Below, piece by piece: positions 37,001 to 46,282 of a DNA stretch of 64,000 bases. The stretch comes from Luteimonas cucumeris (GTDB taxonomy: Bacteria; Pseudomonadota; Gammaproteobacteria; Xanthomonadales; Xanthomonadaceae): contig NZ_VLKN01000002.1 of NCBI RefSeq assembly GCF_007830035.1, forward strand, positions 62,001 to 126,000, in the 5' to 3' direction. The position numbers and the translations under genes were made by a program. The first letter of the stretch is position 1. Each line of letters starts with the position of its first letter. Under the pieces are notes generated by a model, which had not been told where the DNA came from, did no database searches, and saw only the letters and a list, made by a program, of their open reading frames with translations.

Positions 37001-39816
37001 CCTTCCTCCCTCGTTTGCGCGCCGCTGGCCGGCCAATGACGCAGATTCTCCATGATCAGGCTCGCAAGATCACCCGCATGGCTGCGTGATTTCACCAGCC
37101 GCCTGAGCACCGCGCGGCCTTCGGCGACACCGGTTTCGTGCGCGGAGAAGATGATCACCGGCGTCGGCGGGCGTGCATTCGCCAGCTCTGGCAGCAGTTC
37201 CGATCCGTTGCCATCGGGCAGCATCAGGTCGAGGATCACCAGATGGTGCCGCCGCTGCGCAAGGTGGTTGCGCGCCTCGGTCAGGCTGGCGGCTGCATGC
37301 AAGTTGAGCGGCTGCCCGTCCAGCAGGGTGCGCAGCACCTCGCGCACGTCGGCGTCGTCTTCCACGTGCAGCAGTTCGAAGCGCTCGTCTGGCCCGATAC
37401 CGCGCACGCAGGAACGGACCGCCTCGGCGACTTGCTCAGGATCCAGCGGCTTGTCCAGCCAGTCGACGATGCCAACGACACCGCCGCGCAGGCCTTCGAC
37501 GCCGTCCGATGCCGGCCGCACGCCTAACAGCAGTACCGGCAGGAACCGATAGCGTGGCTGCGAACGCAATTCGCGCAGCAGCTCCGGCGCAGCGGTTCCG
37601 GCCGATCCCAGATCGATTGCCAGGCCGTGCACGTATGGACGCTCGAGCAGGCCGCGCACCTGTGAAAGGTCGGTCGCCACGCAGGTACGGTAGCCATTTT
37701 CGGCCAGCATGTCGCCGAGCTCACGGGCAAGAACGGCGTCGTCCTGCAGCAGAACCACGCACGGCATGCTTTCGTTTTCGGCGTTGGCGTCGGGCGGGCG
37801 CGTGTCGGCCACGCGCATGGCTTCCGGCAGCCAGACGTGAAAACGGGTACCCTCTCCGGTGACGCTGTCGAAGCCGATCCGGCCGTTCATCTTCTCCACC
37901 AGCGAGCGGGTGATCGCCAGGCCCAGGCCGGTGCCGCCGCGACGGCGCACGTTGGAGCCGTCGGCCTGCGCGAAACGCTCGAACACTTGCGGGCGGAACC
38001 TTTCCGGAATGCCCTCGCCGTGGTCCTGCACGAAGATCTCCAACCCCCCGTCCTGGCGGCTGATGCCGACCTCGACCGTTCCGCCAGCCCGCGAATGCTT
38101 GATCGCATTCGACAGCAGATTCGCCATGACCTGTGCGAAACGGTCCACATCGACTTCCGCGACGCCGTCTTCCCCAGGCAGCAGCTCCAGCGATACGTCG
38201 AATTCGCGCGCGTAGGTGAGGTTCTGTTCGATCGACTGACTCACCAGCGACCGCAATGGCAGCCGGTGCAGTTGCAACGACAAGCCGCCCCACTGCAACT
38301 TCTCGATGTCCAGGATGTCATTGATCAGCCGCACCAGCCGCTCGGTGTTCTTGTGCGCGATGTCAATCAGTGGACGCGCGGTCTCCGCGATCTCGCCGGC
38401 CATGCCGCCGGCCACCAGACCCAGCGCGCCGCGGATCGAGGTCAGCGGCGTGCGCAGCTCGTGGCTGATGGTCGAAATGAACTCGTCCTTCATCCGTTCC
38501 ATGCGCTGCTGCGCAGACACGTCCACGGCCACGGTCAGCACCTGGCGCTGGCCATCGGACAACACCAGCGGCCGCTTCAGTACCTGCAGCCAGCGCTCCA
38601 GGCCGCGCGCGTCGACGAGGCGGGTGCGGTCCGCGCGCCATTCGTCCTCGCCCTGAAGCAGGGCATCATCGCCATGCAACAGCGGCAGGATCGTCTCGTG
38701 CCCGGCTATGTCGCTGGGCAGGTGGTTTTCCACCAGCATCGGATGCAACTCCAGCAGGCTGCCGAATGCGACGTTGCACAGGGTGAAGTGGCCTGACGTG
38801 TTGCGTACGAAAATCAGGCTTTCATCGGTGTCGACGATCGCGCGCAGGAAGCCATGCTGGTCGCGCAACTGGCGGCGATGCCGCGCCGCCTCGGTGATGT
38901 CGCGCACGATCAGCAGATAGCCTTCCTCCATCGCGACCAGCCTGGCTTCGTACTCGCGGCCGTCGTCGTGCACCAGCAGAGTATGCACATCCGAGCCGGG
39001 CCGTATCCCAGGTAGTGCCTGGCGGACCTGATCGAGTACCGCCTCGGGCAACACGGCGCCCGGCGCATTGGAAAGCAGTCGTGGGCTGCCTTCGCCCTCG
39101 ATCTGCCACAGCAGATCCGGGACGGCCTGCAGCATCGCGGTCTGACGCGCTTCGCCGGCCTGCGCTCTTCTGGCGGCTTTGATGCGCTGCATCAGGTTGC
39201 GGTCGACCGAGAGCAGTGCGCCGATCAGCACGATCAATGCGAAGAGCCCGCCCCAGGTCGTGAACTGTCGGAACTGTCGCACCTGGCTGGCGACTTCCGT
39301 ATGCCGTTCGGACAGGCGCGTACGCTCCTCGGCCTCCAGTGTCGCCAGCAGCGCGCGCACCCTGTCCATCGCCTCCTTCCCACCAGCGGTCGCGACCCGT
39401 TCCGCCGCGCTCGCCAGGCCTCCGTTCCGACGAGCATCCACGTTTTGACGCGCCAGTTGCAGACGCTGGTCGATCGCCAGCTCGGTCGTACTCAACCATT
39501 GCGCGTGGTCGGGCTTGTCGGCGAGCAGCCGGTGCAGATGCTGGCGCTCCGACGCCAGCTCCAGCTGGCCACCGCGGTAGGGCTCGAGGAAGCGATCGTC
39601 GCCAGTGATGACGAAGCCGCGCATGCCGGTTTCCACGTCCTGCAGCGCAGACAGCGTGCCCTGCACGACCGTGATCACCTCGAGGCTGTGCGTCACTGCG
39701 GTGTTGGCTTCCAGCAGCGCATCCTGCGTACGCCGCGCCTGCCAGCCCAGCAGCACGACCACCAGCAAGGCCAGTCCGAAGCCCAGGTTATGTATGTTGA
39801 AAGCGATTCGTGGCAC
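36997..39816 (-). CDS. CHASE3 hybrid histidine kinase with two receiver domains
   Basis: A 939-aa membrane kinase. Order: helix (about 10-25), CHASE3-like periplasmic domain (ALQDVETGMRGFVITGDD, residues 57-74), second helix (about 188-204), two PAS-like regions (225-435), HisKA with FISTISHELRTPL (His452), HATPase with NLLSNAIKHS and GTGLGLAITRS, then two receivers (about 695-810 and 815-930). The first receiver has a less typical Asp site (AIDLGSAGT), while the second has LVILDLMLPD. First gene of the operon; its start is 125 bp from selO. Confidence 0.92.
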   Translation of the reverse strand: MPRIAFNIHNLGFGLALLVVVLLGWQARRTQDALLEANTAVTHSLEVITVVQGTLSALQDVETGMRGFVITGDDRFLEPYRGGQLELASERQHLHRLLADKPDHAQWLSTTELAIDQRLQLARQNVDARRNGGLASAAERVATAGGKEAMDRVRALLATLEAEERTRLSERHTEVASQVRQFRQFTTWGGLFALIVLIGALLSVDRNLMQRIKAARRAQAGEARQTAMLQAVPDLLWQIEGEGSPRLLSNAPGAVLPEAVLDQVRQALPGIRPGSDVHTLLVHDDGREYEARLVAMEEGYLLIVRDITEAARHRRQLRDQHGFLRAIVDTDESLIFVRNTSGHFTLCNVAFGSLLELHPMLVENHLPSDIAGHETILPLLHGDDALLQGEDEWRADRTRLVDARGLERWLQVLKRPLVLSDGQRQVLTVAVDVSAQQRMERMKDEFISTISHELRTPLTSIRGALGLVAGGMAGEIAETARPLIDIAHKNTERLVRLINDILDIEKLQWGGLSLQLHRLPLRSLVSQSIEQNLTYAREFDVSLELLPGEDGVAEVDVDRFAQVMANLLSNAIKHSRAGGTVEVGISRQDGGLEIFVQDHGEGIPERFRPQVFERFAQADGSNVRRRGGTGLGLAITRSLVEKMNGRIGFDSVTGEGTRFHVWLPEAMRVADTRPPDANAENESMPCVVLLQDDAVLARELGDMLAENGYRTCVATDLSQVRGLLERPYVHGLAIDLGSAGTAAPELLRELRSQPRYRFLPVLLLGVRPASDGVEGLRGGVVGIVDWLDKPLDPEQVAEAVRSCVRGIGPDERFELLHVEDDADVREVLRTLLDGQPLNLHAAASLTEARNHLAQRRHHLVILDLMLPDGNGSELLPELANARPPTPVIIFSAHETGVAEGRAVLRRLVKSRSHAGDLASLIMENLRHWPASGAQTREEG

Positions 39817-39941
39817 GTCGGGGGTCCACAGTATCCGGCTGCAGCTTATCGTCGGTTGTCTCGAGCCGCCATGGTCCGTGTCGCCGGGCCGTCGGCCCGA
39901 GCATCAGCGAAAGACGCAGAGCACTGATACGTATGGGCATG

Positions 39942-41501
39942 TCAGGAACTGCACGACAGCATCGAACATCCGGCGCGATCGCGCGCCCAGTCCGGACGCT
40001 TGCCGGCGTAGGCTTCGCGACCCGGCTGCTCGTCGTAGGGACGGCGCATCACATCGAGCAGCTCGGCAATGCCGCTTTCGTCGCCCTGTTCGGCGCGGTC
40101 GATGGCCTGTTGCGCCAGGTAGTTGCGCAGCACGTACTTGGGATTGGCGGCGTGCATGCGTGCCCGCCGTTCGGTGGCGTCCAGCGGGTCGTCGCGCAGG
40201 CGTGCGACGTAGCGCGACAGCCATTGGATGAAGGCGGGCTCGACATGGCGGCGCTTGTCGTCGTCGTAGAAGGCATCGGCCAGTGGTGCCAGCGTGGGCG
40301 TGGCGAGATCGATATCCGGCAGCGCGCGGAACAGCAGGGTCATGTCGGCTTCGCCGTCGTGCATCAGCGTGTGCAGGTCACGGATCAGTTCGACATCCTC
40401 GTCGCGGCACGTCGCCAGGCCCAGCTTGCGCGCGACGTTGTCGCGGTCGGCGCGCGTGTAGGCTGCGGCGTAACCGTCCAGTCCCGCCTGCAGTGGTTCG
40501 ATCGAGGCGAACAGCGGCGACAGCGCCTGCGCCAGTCGACCGAGGTTCCAGTGTGCGATCTTCGGTTGCCAGCCGAAGCGGTAGCGTCGGCCGTGCGCGT
40601 CGGTGGTGTTCGGCGTCCAGTCCGGATCGTAATCGTCGATCCAGCCATACGGGCCATAGTCGATGGTCAGGCCGAGGATCGACAGGTTGTCCGTGTTCAT
40701 CACACCGTGCACGAAGCCGACCCGCATCCAGTGCGCGATCGTCGCCGCGGTGCGTTCGCAGACCTGCGCGAACCAGCCCGCATACAACGTTTCGCCCTCT
40801 CCCACCAGTTCGGGATAGTCACGGCGGATGGTGAAGTCGGCCAGTTGCCGTAGCAGCGCGATGTCGTTGCGCGACGCCGGCAATTCGAAATTGCCGAAGC
40901 GGATGAACGAAGGCGCCACGCGGCAGACGATCGCACCGGGCTCGGCGCGCGGATGGCCGTCGTAGAACATGTCGCGCACCACCTCCTCGCCGGTGGCCAG
41001 CAGGCACAGCGCGCGCGTGGTCGGCACACCGAGATGATGCATCGCCTCGCTGCACAGGAATTCGCGGATCGACGAGCGCAATACCGCGCGGCCGTCGGCG
41101 CTGCGCGAATACGGCGTCGGCCCGGCGCCTTTCAGCTGCAGTTCCCAGCGTTCACCAGCGGCATTGATGGTTTCGCCCAACGTGATCGCGCGACCGTCGC
41201 CGAGCTGTCCGGCCCAGTGGCCGAACTGATGGCCGCCGTAATTGGCGGCATACGGCTGCATGCCGTCGAGCAGTGCATTGCCGGCGAACACCTGCGCGAA
41301 CTGCGGCGCGGCGATGTCCGCAGCGTCCATGCCGAGCGTCGCGGCCATCTCCGGCGACCAGGCGATTACGCGTGGCGCTGCAACCGGCGTCGGCTCGACC
41401 GCCGACCATAGCGCACCATGCACCTGGCGGATGCGCGCGCCCTGCTCGGGATCGCCGGGCAGTTCACGGACGAAGCGGTTGTCGAATAACAGGCGGTTCA
41501 T
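39942..41501 (-). CDS. selO: SelO/YdiU protein AMPylase
   Basis: Pseudokinase-fold enzyme of 519 aa that transfers AMP to protein hydroxyl groups. Family landmarks: [49 protein letters not shown] and the C-terminus CSMLSCSS (the position where eukaryotic SelO has selenocysteine). In E. coli it protects against oxidative stress. It begins 54 bp after the 63-aa membrane gene on the same strand. Confidence 0.95.
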   Translation of the reverse strand: MNRLLFDNRFVRELPGDPEQGARIRQVHGALWSAVEPTPVAAPRVIAWSPEMAATLGMDAADIAAPQFAQVFAGNALLDGMQPYAANYGGHQFGHWAGQLGDGRAITLGETINAAGERWELQLKGAGPTPYSRSADGRAVLRSSIREFLCSEAMHHLGVPTTRALCLLATGEEVVRDMFYDGHPRAEPGAIVCRVAPSFIRFGNFELPASRNDIALLRQLADFTIRRDYPELVGEGETLYAGWFAQVCERTAATIAHWMRVGFVHGVMNTDNLSILGLTIDYGPYGWIDDYDPDWTPNTTDAHGRRYRFGWQPKIAHWNLGRLAQALSPLFASIEPLQAGLDGYAAAYTRADRDNVARKLGLATCRDEDVELIRDLHTLMHDGEADMTLLFRALPDIDLATPTLAPLADAFYDDDKRRHVEPAFIQWLSRYVARLRDDPLDATERRARMHAANPKYVLRNYLAQQAIDRAEQGDESGIAELLDVMRRPYDEQPGREAYAGKRPDWARDRAGCSMLSCSS

Positions 41502-41555
41502 GCCTTCATGCTCTCATGCGCCCTGGCAGCGGCATGTGTGGGAACCAGATACACA

Positions 41556-41747
41556 TCAAACCGGCAGGTCGGGCCCCAGCACGTAGAAGACTTCCTCGAT
41601 CGGCGGCCAGCCCATCACCGGTGCGAGCAGCCAGTACGCCACCACCAGTGCGATCAGGAACAACACCACTTTCAGCAACACGCCGGCGATCTTGTAGAGC
41701 AGATACGCGCCGAGGATCAGCACGAGAACGCCAAGGACCGTCGTCAT
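41556..41747 (-). CDS. Small membrane protein coupled to trhO (63 aa)
   Basis: Two overlapping hydrophobic stretches (VLGVLVLILGAYLLYKIAGV and VVLFLIALVVAYWLL) followed by a polar tail. The family is not recognised. Its start at 41747 overlaps the trhO stop (ATGA), which is the main support for the gene. Role unknown. Confidence 0.75.
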   Translation of the reverse strand: MTTVLGVLVLILGAYLLYKIAGVLLKVVLFLIALVVAYWLLAPVMGWPPIEEVFYVLGPDLPV

Positions 41748-42502
41748 GCCGCCTCTTCGTGGGGCATGTCGGCGTCGACGAGCGGGCGCAGGTCGGCATC
41801 GAGCGCGACGCGTTCGTCGAACACGAAGCAGCGGCCTTCGTAACCGTAGCCGCCGACTGCCTCGAAATAGCCGAGGATGCCGCCATCCAGTTGCAGCACG
41901 TTGTCCATGCCATCGCCGCGCATCCACAGCGCCGCCTTCTCGCAACGGATGCCGCCGGTACAGAAGCTGACCACGGTGCTGTCGGCAAGCGTTTCGCGGT
42001 ATGGCGCGAGCGCTTCGGGCAGGTCGGTGAAATTGTCGATCGGCAGGGTCAGCGCACCGACGAAGCTGCCATGGCCGACTTCCTCGCGGTTGCGGGTGTC
42101 GAGCAGCACGACCGGCTTGCCGCCGTCATCGTGGCCCTGCGCGATCCAGCGTGCCAGGTCCGCGGGTGCAACCGCAGGCGCACGTTGCGCCAATGGCGAT
42201 GCGCCGTCGCGGCGAAAACTGATGATCTCCGGCTTCACCTTGACCTTGAGCCGCGCGAACGGCTGGGCCGCACTTTCGCTGAGCTTGACGCGCAGCGCCG
42301 CGAAGCGTGGATCGGCGCGCAACGCTGCGATGAGGGCGTGGACGGCCTCTGCGTCGCCGGCCAGGAAGAGGTTGATGCCCTCGCCTGCCACCAGCACGGT
42401 GCCGCGCAGCGCACCTGCTTCGGCACGTGTGCGTAGCCGTGCAGCGAGCGCGTCGGGATCGTCGATGGCGACGAAGTGGTAGGCGGCGAGATTCAGGAAC
42501 AT
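41744..42502 (-). CDS. trhO: tRNA uridine(34) hydroxylase TrhO (YceA)
   Basis: A 252-aa enzyme with an N-terminal acylphosphatase-like domain (about residues 1-95) and a C-terminal rhodanese domain with active-site CTGGIRCEKA (Cys181). It makes 5-hydroxyuridine at tRNA position 34, the first step to cmo5U and mcmo5U, in an oxygen-dependent way. It leads a possible unit with the 63-aa gene and selO. Confidence 0.93.
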   Translation of the reverse strand: MFLNLAAYHFVAIDDPDALAARLRTRAEAGALRGTVLVAGEGINLFLAGDAEAVHALIAALRADPRFAALRVKLSESAAQPFARLKVKVKPEIISFRRDGASPLAQRAPAVAPADLARWIAQGHDDGGKPVVLLDTRNREEVGHGSFVGALTLPIDNFTDLPEALAPYRETLADSTVVSFCTGGIRCEKAALWMRGDGMDNVLQLDGGILGYFEAVGGYGYEGRCFVFDERVALDADLRPLVDADMPHEEAA

Positions 42503-42633
42503 GGCTGCATTTTAGCAAGCGCGGCTGACGGACCGGTCTCGCCCCGGTGAGAGGGTTCAGCATCGACGCTTGTGCAGGAATGTCGGAGCTGAAGCCTCTT
42601 CCGCCCGAACGCTCCAAAAGACGGTCGGCAAGC

Positions 42634-44397
42634 TCAACGCTTGCCGGATTTCGCCGCTTCCGCCTTGGCCTTCTTCTCCATCTCGGCCTTGCGGAAGGCC
42701 TGGAACTCCTCGATGTGCGGCTGCGCGCGCAGCACCTTCGAATGCGGGTCGATCACGTACACCGCGCCGGCCGGCAGCTCGAGGCGGCCCTGTCCGTCCT
42801 TCATCGGCACGGTCTTGTCCTGGCCGTTGACACGCACCTGTACCGGCATCGGGAATGGCTTCCCGGCCGGCGCTTTCCAGCGCAGGTCCAGACCCTTCGC
42901 ATCGCGCGTGGCAACCAGGTCCGGCAGCGCGGCCTGGTACAGGTACACGTCGAAGAACCAGCGGTAATCCTGGCCGGTGACGCGGTTGACGATGTCGATG
43001 TACTGCGGCGTGCTCAGGTAAAGCGGCTTGAAGTTGCCCGGCACCGGCTTGTCGGTGCCGTAGACCGCCTGCCGCGTCACCGCGAAGAAATCCTCGTCCC
43101 CGATCAGGTGACGCAGCGTGTGCAGGACCAGCGAGCCCTTGTAGTAGATGTCGTGGCCGGGGCCTTTCTCGTCGTTGTAGACATCTTCTTCCAGCATCGG
43201 CTTGCCGGACACGATCGGATACTTGTTGGCGACCGCGGCGCGCTGCTTCATCAGGTTGGCGTAGTACTCCATGTCGCCGCGCAACCACTGCAGATACAGC
43301 GGCTGCATGTAGCTGCCGTAGCCTTCGTGCAGCCACATGTCGTCCCAGCTGGTGTTGGTCAGCTGGTTGCCGAACCACTCGTGGGCGAATTCGTGCTGCA
43401 GCAGCCAGTCGTAGCCGTACTCGTCGCGCTTGTATTCGTTGCCGTAGGCATTGATGCTCTGGTGCTCCATGCCCAGGTGCGGGGTCTCGGCCACACCCAT
43501 CTTCTCGTCGCCGAACGGATACGGGCCGATGGTGGACTCGAAGAAGTCGAGCATCAGCGGGAACTCAGCGAACAGGCCACGCGCCTTGGCATCATTCCCC
43601 TTCAGGTGCCAGTAGCGCAGCGGTATGTTGTTGCCGTAGCGGCTCTTGTAGTCGCCCTCGAGCACCTCGTACGGGCCGATGTTGAGCGCGATCGCATAGG
43701 TGTTGGGATCGCGTGCACGCCAGTGCCAGGTGCGCCAGCCGTCCTTTTCTTCCATGCCGACCAGCACGCCATTGCCTGCGGCGACCAGCGGCACCGGCAC
43801 GGTGATGCGCTGTTCGACGGTCAGCGGTTCGGCCATCGGATGATCGATGCACGGCCAGAACAGGTCGCAGCCTTCGCCCTGCACGGCCGAGGCGATCCAC
43901 GGTTCGCCGGTCGGCGCCTTGGACCAGACGAAGCCGCCGTCCCACGGCGCCCGGTCTGCGACGTGCGGCTTGCCGGCATAACGGATGCGCAGCGTCGTGC
44001 TGTCGCCTGCAGCCAGTGGCTGGGGCAAGTCAACGGTCATCCGCCCTTCGGGATTGCTCCAGTCCTGCGCGGTGAGCACCTTGCCGTCGACTTCCACCCG
44101 ATCGATCTTGAAGTTGCGATCGAGTTCGACCACCAGCCGGGTCAGCGGCGCCGTGGCGCGGAAAGTCAGCGCAGCGTCGCCATGCAGGCTGCGATTGGCC
44201 GGATCGACCTTGAACTGCAGGTCGGCCTTCTCGAACACCACCGCTTCCTGTTCCGGCGTGCGCGGCGCACCCGTGGCGCGGGTGATGGCGGTCAGTTCCG
44301 GTTGCTTCGCGGACGGCTGCGCGGCAAGGGCCGGCAGGATCCCCATCGCCAGCAGCAGGCAGGTGGCAAGCGAGGCGCGACGTATCTTCATGGGCAT
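42634..44397 (-). CDS. M1-family aminopeptidase, exported
   Basis: Zinc metallopeptidase of 587 aa with a signal peptide (residues 1-25, ending LAMGILPALAAQ). The M1 active site is intact: GMEHQ substrate-binding motif and HEFAHEWFGNQ with the third zinc ligand Glu in LHEGYGSY. The bacterial GxMEN motif reads GMEHQ, as in leukotriene-A4-hydrolase-like members. A Lys-rich C-terminus follows. The start at 44397 or 44391 (AGGA upstream) is chosen because the signal peptide begins there. Confidence 0.92.
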   Translation of the reverse strand: MPMKIRRASLATCLLLAMGILPALAAQPSAKQPELTAITRATGAPRTPEQEAVVFEKADLQFKVDPANRSLHGDAALTFRATAPLTRLVVELDRNFKIDRVEVDGKVLTAQDWSNPEGRMTVDLPQPLAAGDSTTLRIRYAGKPHVADRAPWDGGFVWSKAPTGEPWIASAVQGEGCDLFWPCIDHPMAEPLTVEQRITVPVPLVAAGNGVLVGMEEKDGWRTWHWRARDPNTYAIALNIGPYEVLEGDYKSRYGNNIPLRYWHLKGNDAKARGLFAEFPLMLDFFESTIGPYPFGDEKMGVAETPHLGMEHQSINAYGNEYKRDEYGYDWLLQHEFAHEWFGNQLTNTSWDDMWLHEGYGSYMQPLYLQWLRGDMEYYANLMKQRAAVANKYPIVSGKPMLEEDVYNDEKGPGHDIYYKGSLVLHTLRHLIGDEDFFAVTRQAVYGTDKPVPGNFKPLYLSTPQYIDIVNRVTGQDYRWFFDVYLYQAALPDLVATRDAKGLDLRWKAPAGKPFPMPVQVRVNGQDKTVPMKDGQGRLELPAGAVYVIDPHSKVLRAQPHIEEFQAFRKAEMEKKAKAEAAKSGKR

Positions 44398-44538
44398 GGT
44401 GTCCTGGTGGGCATGGCGTCGCGCGATCAGGCCGGCGATGCCTATCCGGTCAACCATGTCATATCGCCCCGTCCCCACCCCCTGCCTGAAGTCACGCACG
44501 ACTACACTATGGCCCGCTTTCCTCCCGGGCCTTGCTCC

Positions 44539-45096
44539 ATGGCGCTCAAATCCACGGTATTCCGCGCCGAACTGCAGGTCAGCGACATGGACCGCCATTA
44601 CTACGGCACCCACGCGCTGACGCTGGCGCGCCACCCTTCCGAAACCGACGAACGCCTGATGGTGCGGCTGCTGGCCTTCGCGCTGTTCGCCGATGAGCGC
44701 CTGGAATTCGGCCGTGGCCTGAGCAGCGACGACGAGCCCGACCTGTGGCGCAAGTCGCTGACCGGCGAGATCGAACTGTGGATCGACCTGGGCCAGCCGG
44801 ACGAGGCGGACATCCGCAAGGCCTGCGGCCGCGCGCGCCAGGTGGTGATCGTCAACTACAGCGGCCGCAGCGCCGACATCTGGTGGGACAAGAATGGCGC
44901 GTCGCTGGCGCGTTCCGGCAACCTGACCGTGATCGACATCGCCCCGGAAACGGTCGACGCGCTGGCGGCATTGACCGACCGCGGCATGCGCCTGCAATGC
45001 ATGATCCAGGACGGACAAGTCGAACTGTACGGCGAAGGCAGCAGCATCACCGTCGACAAGCGGGTGCGCATGGCGCCGGCCGACGCGGCTTACTGA
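44539..45096 (+). CDS. yaeQ: YaeQ family protein
   Basis: A 185-aa cytosolic protein of the YaeQ/RfaH-suppressor family, with MALKSTVFRAELQVSDMDRHYY at the N-terminus (first part) and LSSDDEPDLWRKSLTGEIEL in the middle. The structure known for the family is a PD-(D/E)XK nuclease-like fold; activity is not shown. It begins on the plus strand, divergent from the M1 peptidase, and ends 5 bp before the flavoprotein gene. Confidence 0.93.
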   Translation: MALKSTVFRAELQVSDMDRHYYGTHALTLARHPSETDERLMVRLLAFALFADERLEFGRGLSSDDEPDLWRKSLTGEIELWIDLGQPDEADIRKACGRARQVVIVNYSGRSADIWWDKNGASLARSGNLTVIDIAPETVDALAALTDRGMRLQCMIQDGQVELYGEGSSITVDKRVRMAPADAAY

Positions 45097-45100
45097 CGAC

Positions 45101-46282
45101 GTGGCGGAGTCCTTCGACGTCATCGTCATCGGCGGCGGCGCGGCCGGACTGATGTGCGCGTTGACCGCCGGGCAACGCGGCCGCAGCGTACTGGTGGTCG
45201 AGCACGCCAATCGTGTCGGCAAGAAGATCCTGATGTCCGGCGGAGGGCGCTGCAACTTCACCAACACCGGTACCGGGCCGGGCAATTTCCTGTCGGCCAA
45301 TCCGCATTACTGCAAGTCCGCGCTGGCACGCTACACCCCGGCCGATTTCATCACGCTGGTCGAGAAGCACGGCATCGCCTACCACGAGAAGGAACTCGGC
45401 CAGCTGTTCTGCGACGAGTCGTCGAAGCAGATCGTGCGCATGCTGCTGGACGAATGCGCAGCGGCGGGCGTGCGCATCGAGACCGGCTGCAGCGTCGAAC
45501 GCGTCGCCGGTGGCGACGGTGGTTATGTGCTGGACACGACGCTGGGCCGCTTCACGGCAAGCAGTCTGGTAATCGCCAGCGGCGGACTGTCGATTCCGAG
45601 CATGGGCGCCAGCGGTTTCGGCTACCAGCTGGCGCGACAGTTCGGCCACGACGTGTTGCCGACTCAGGCCGGGCTGGTACCGCTGACGCTCAGCGGTACG
45701 CATTCGCAACGACTGCAGGACCTCAGCGGCGTATCGTTTCCTGTCGAAGCCTCGTGCAACGGACAGTCGTTCCGCAACTTCATGCTGATCACTCATCGCG
45801 GCGTCAGCGGGCCGTCGATCCTGCAGATTTCCTCCTATTGGCGGCCCGGCGACGAACTGCTTCTGGACCTGCTGCCGGGTGAAGACGCGCAGGTGTGGCT
45901 GCGCGAACAGCGCCAGGCACGCTCGGCGGCGGAACTCAGGACCGTACTCGGCGATGTACTGCCGAAGCGTTTCGCACAGCGCCTGTGCGAGGCCTGGTTC
46001 GCCAGCAAGCCGATGCGGCAGTACGACGAGCGCGAACTGCGCGACATCGCCACGCAACTGCAGCAGTGGCCGCTCGTCGCCAGCGGCACCGAAGGCTATC
46101 GCACCGCCGAGGTCACGCTTGGCGGCGTCGACACGCGCACGCTGTCCTCCAGCACCATGGAATCGCGGCACGTGCGCGGCCTGTACTTCATCGGCGAAGT
46201 CGTGGACGTCACCGGCTGGCTCGGCGGCTACAACTTCCAGTGGGCCTGGGCATCCGGGCATGCCGCGGGAGAAGTCGTCTGA
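45101..46282 (+). CDS. HI0933/BaiN-like FAD-dependent oxidoreductase
   Basis: A 393-aa flavoprotein with the N-terminal FAD dinucleotide motif VIVIGGGAAGLMCALTAG, the family motif KKILMSGGGRCNFTN and the C-terminal FAD-binding GYNFQWAWASGHAAG. The biochemical role of HI0933 proteins is unsettled. It overlaps the next gene by 1 nt (TGATG) and follows yaeQ by 4 bp. A second, diverged member follows directly. Confidence 0.92.
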   Translation: MAESFDVIVIGGGAAGLMCALTAGQRGRSVLVVEHANRVGKKILMSGGGRCNFTNTGTGPGNFLSANPHYCKSALARYTPADFITLVEKHGIAYHEKELGQLFCDESSKQIVRMLLDECAAAGVRIETGCSVERVAGGDGGYVLDTTLGRFTASSLVIASGGLSIPSMGASGFGYQLARQFGHDVLPTQAGLVPLTLSGTHSQRLQDLSGVSFPVEASCNGQSFRNFMLITHRGVSGPSILQISSYWRPGDELLLDLLPGEDAQVWLREQRQARSAAELRTVLGDVLPKRFAQRLCEAWFASKPMRQYDERELRDIATQLQQWPLVASGTEGYRTAEVTLGGVDTRTLSSSTMESRHVRGLYFIGEVVDVTGWLGGYNFQWAWASGHAAGEVV

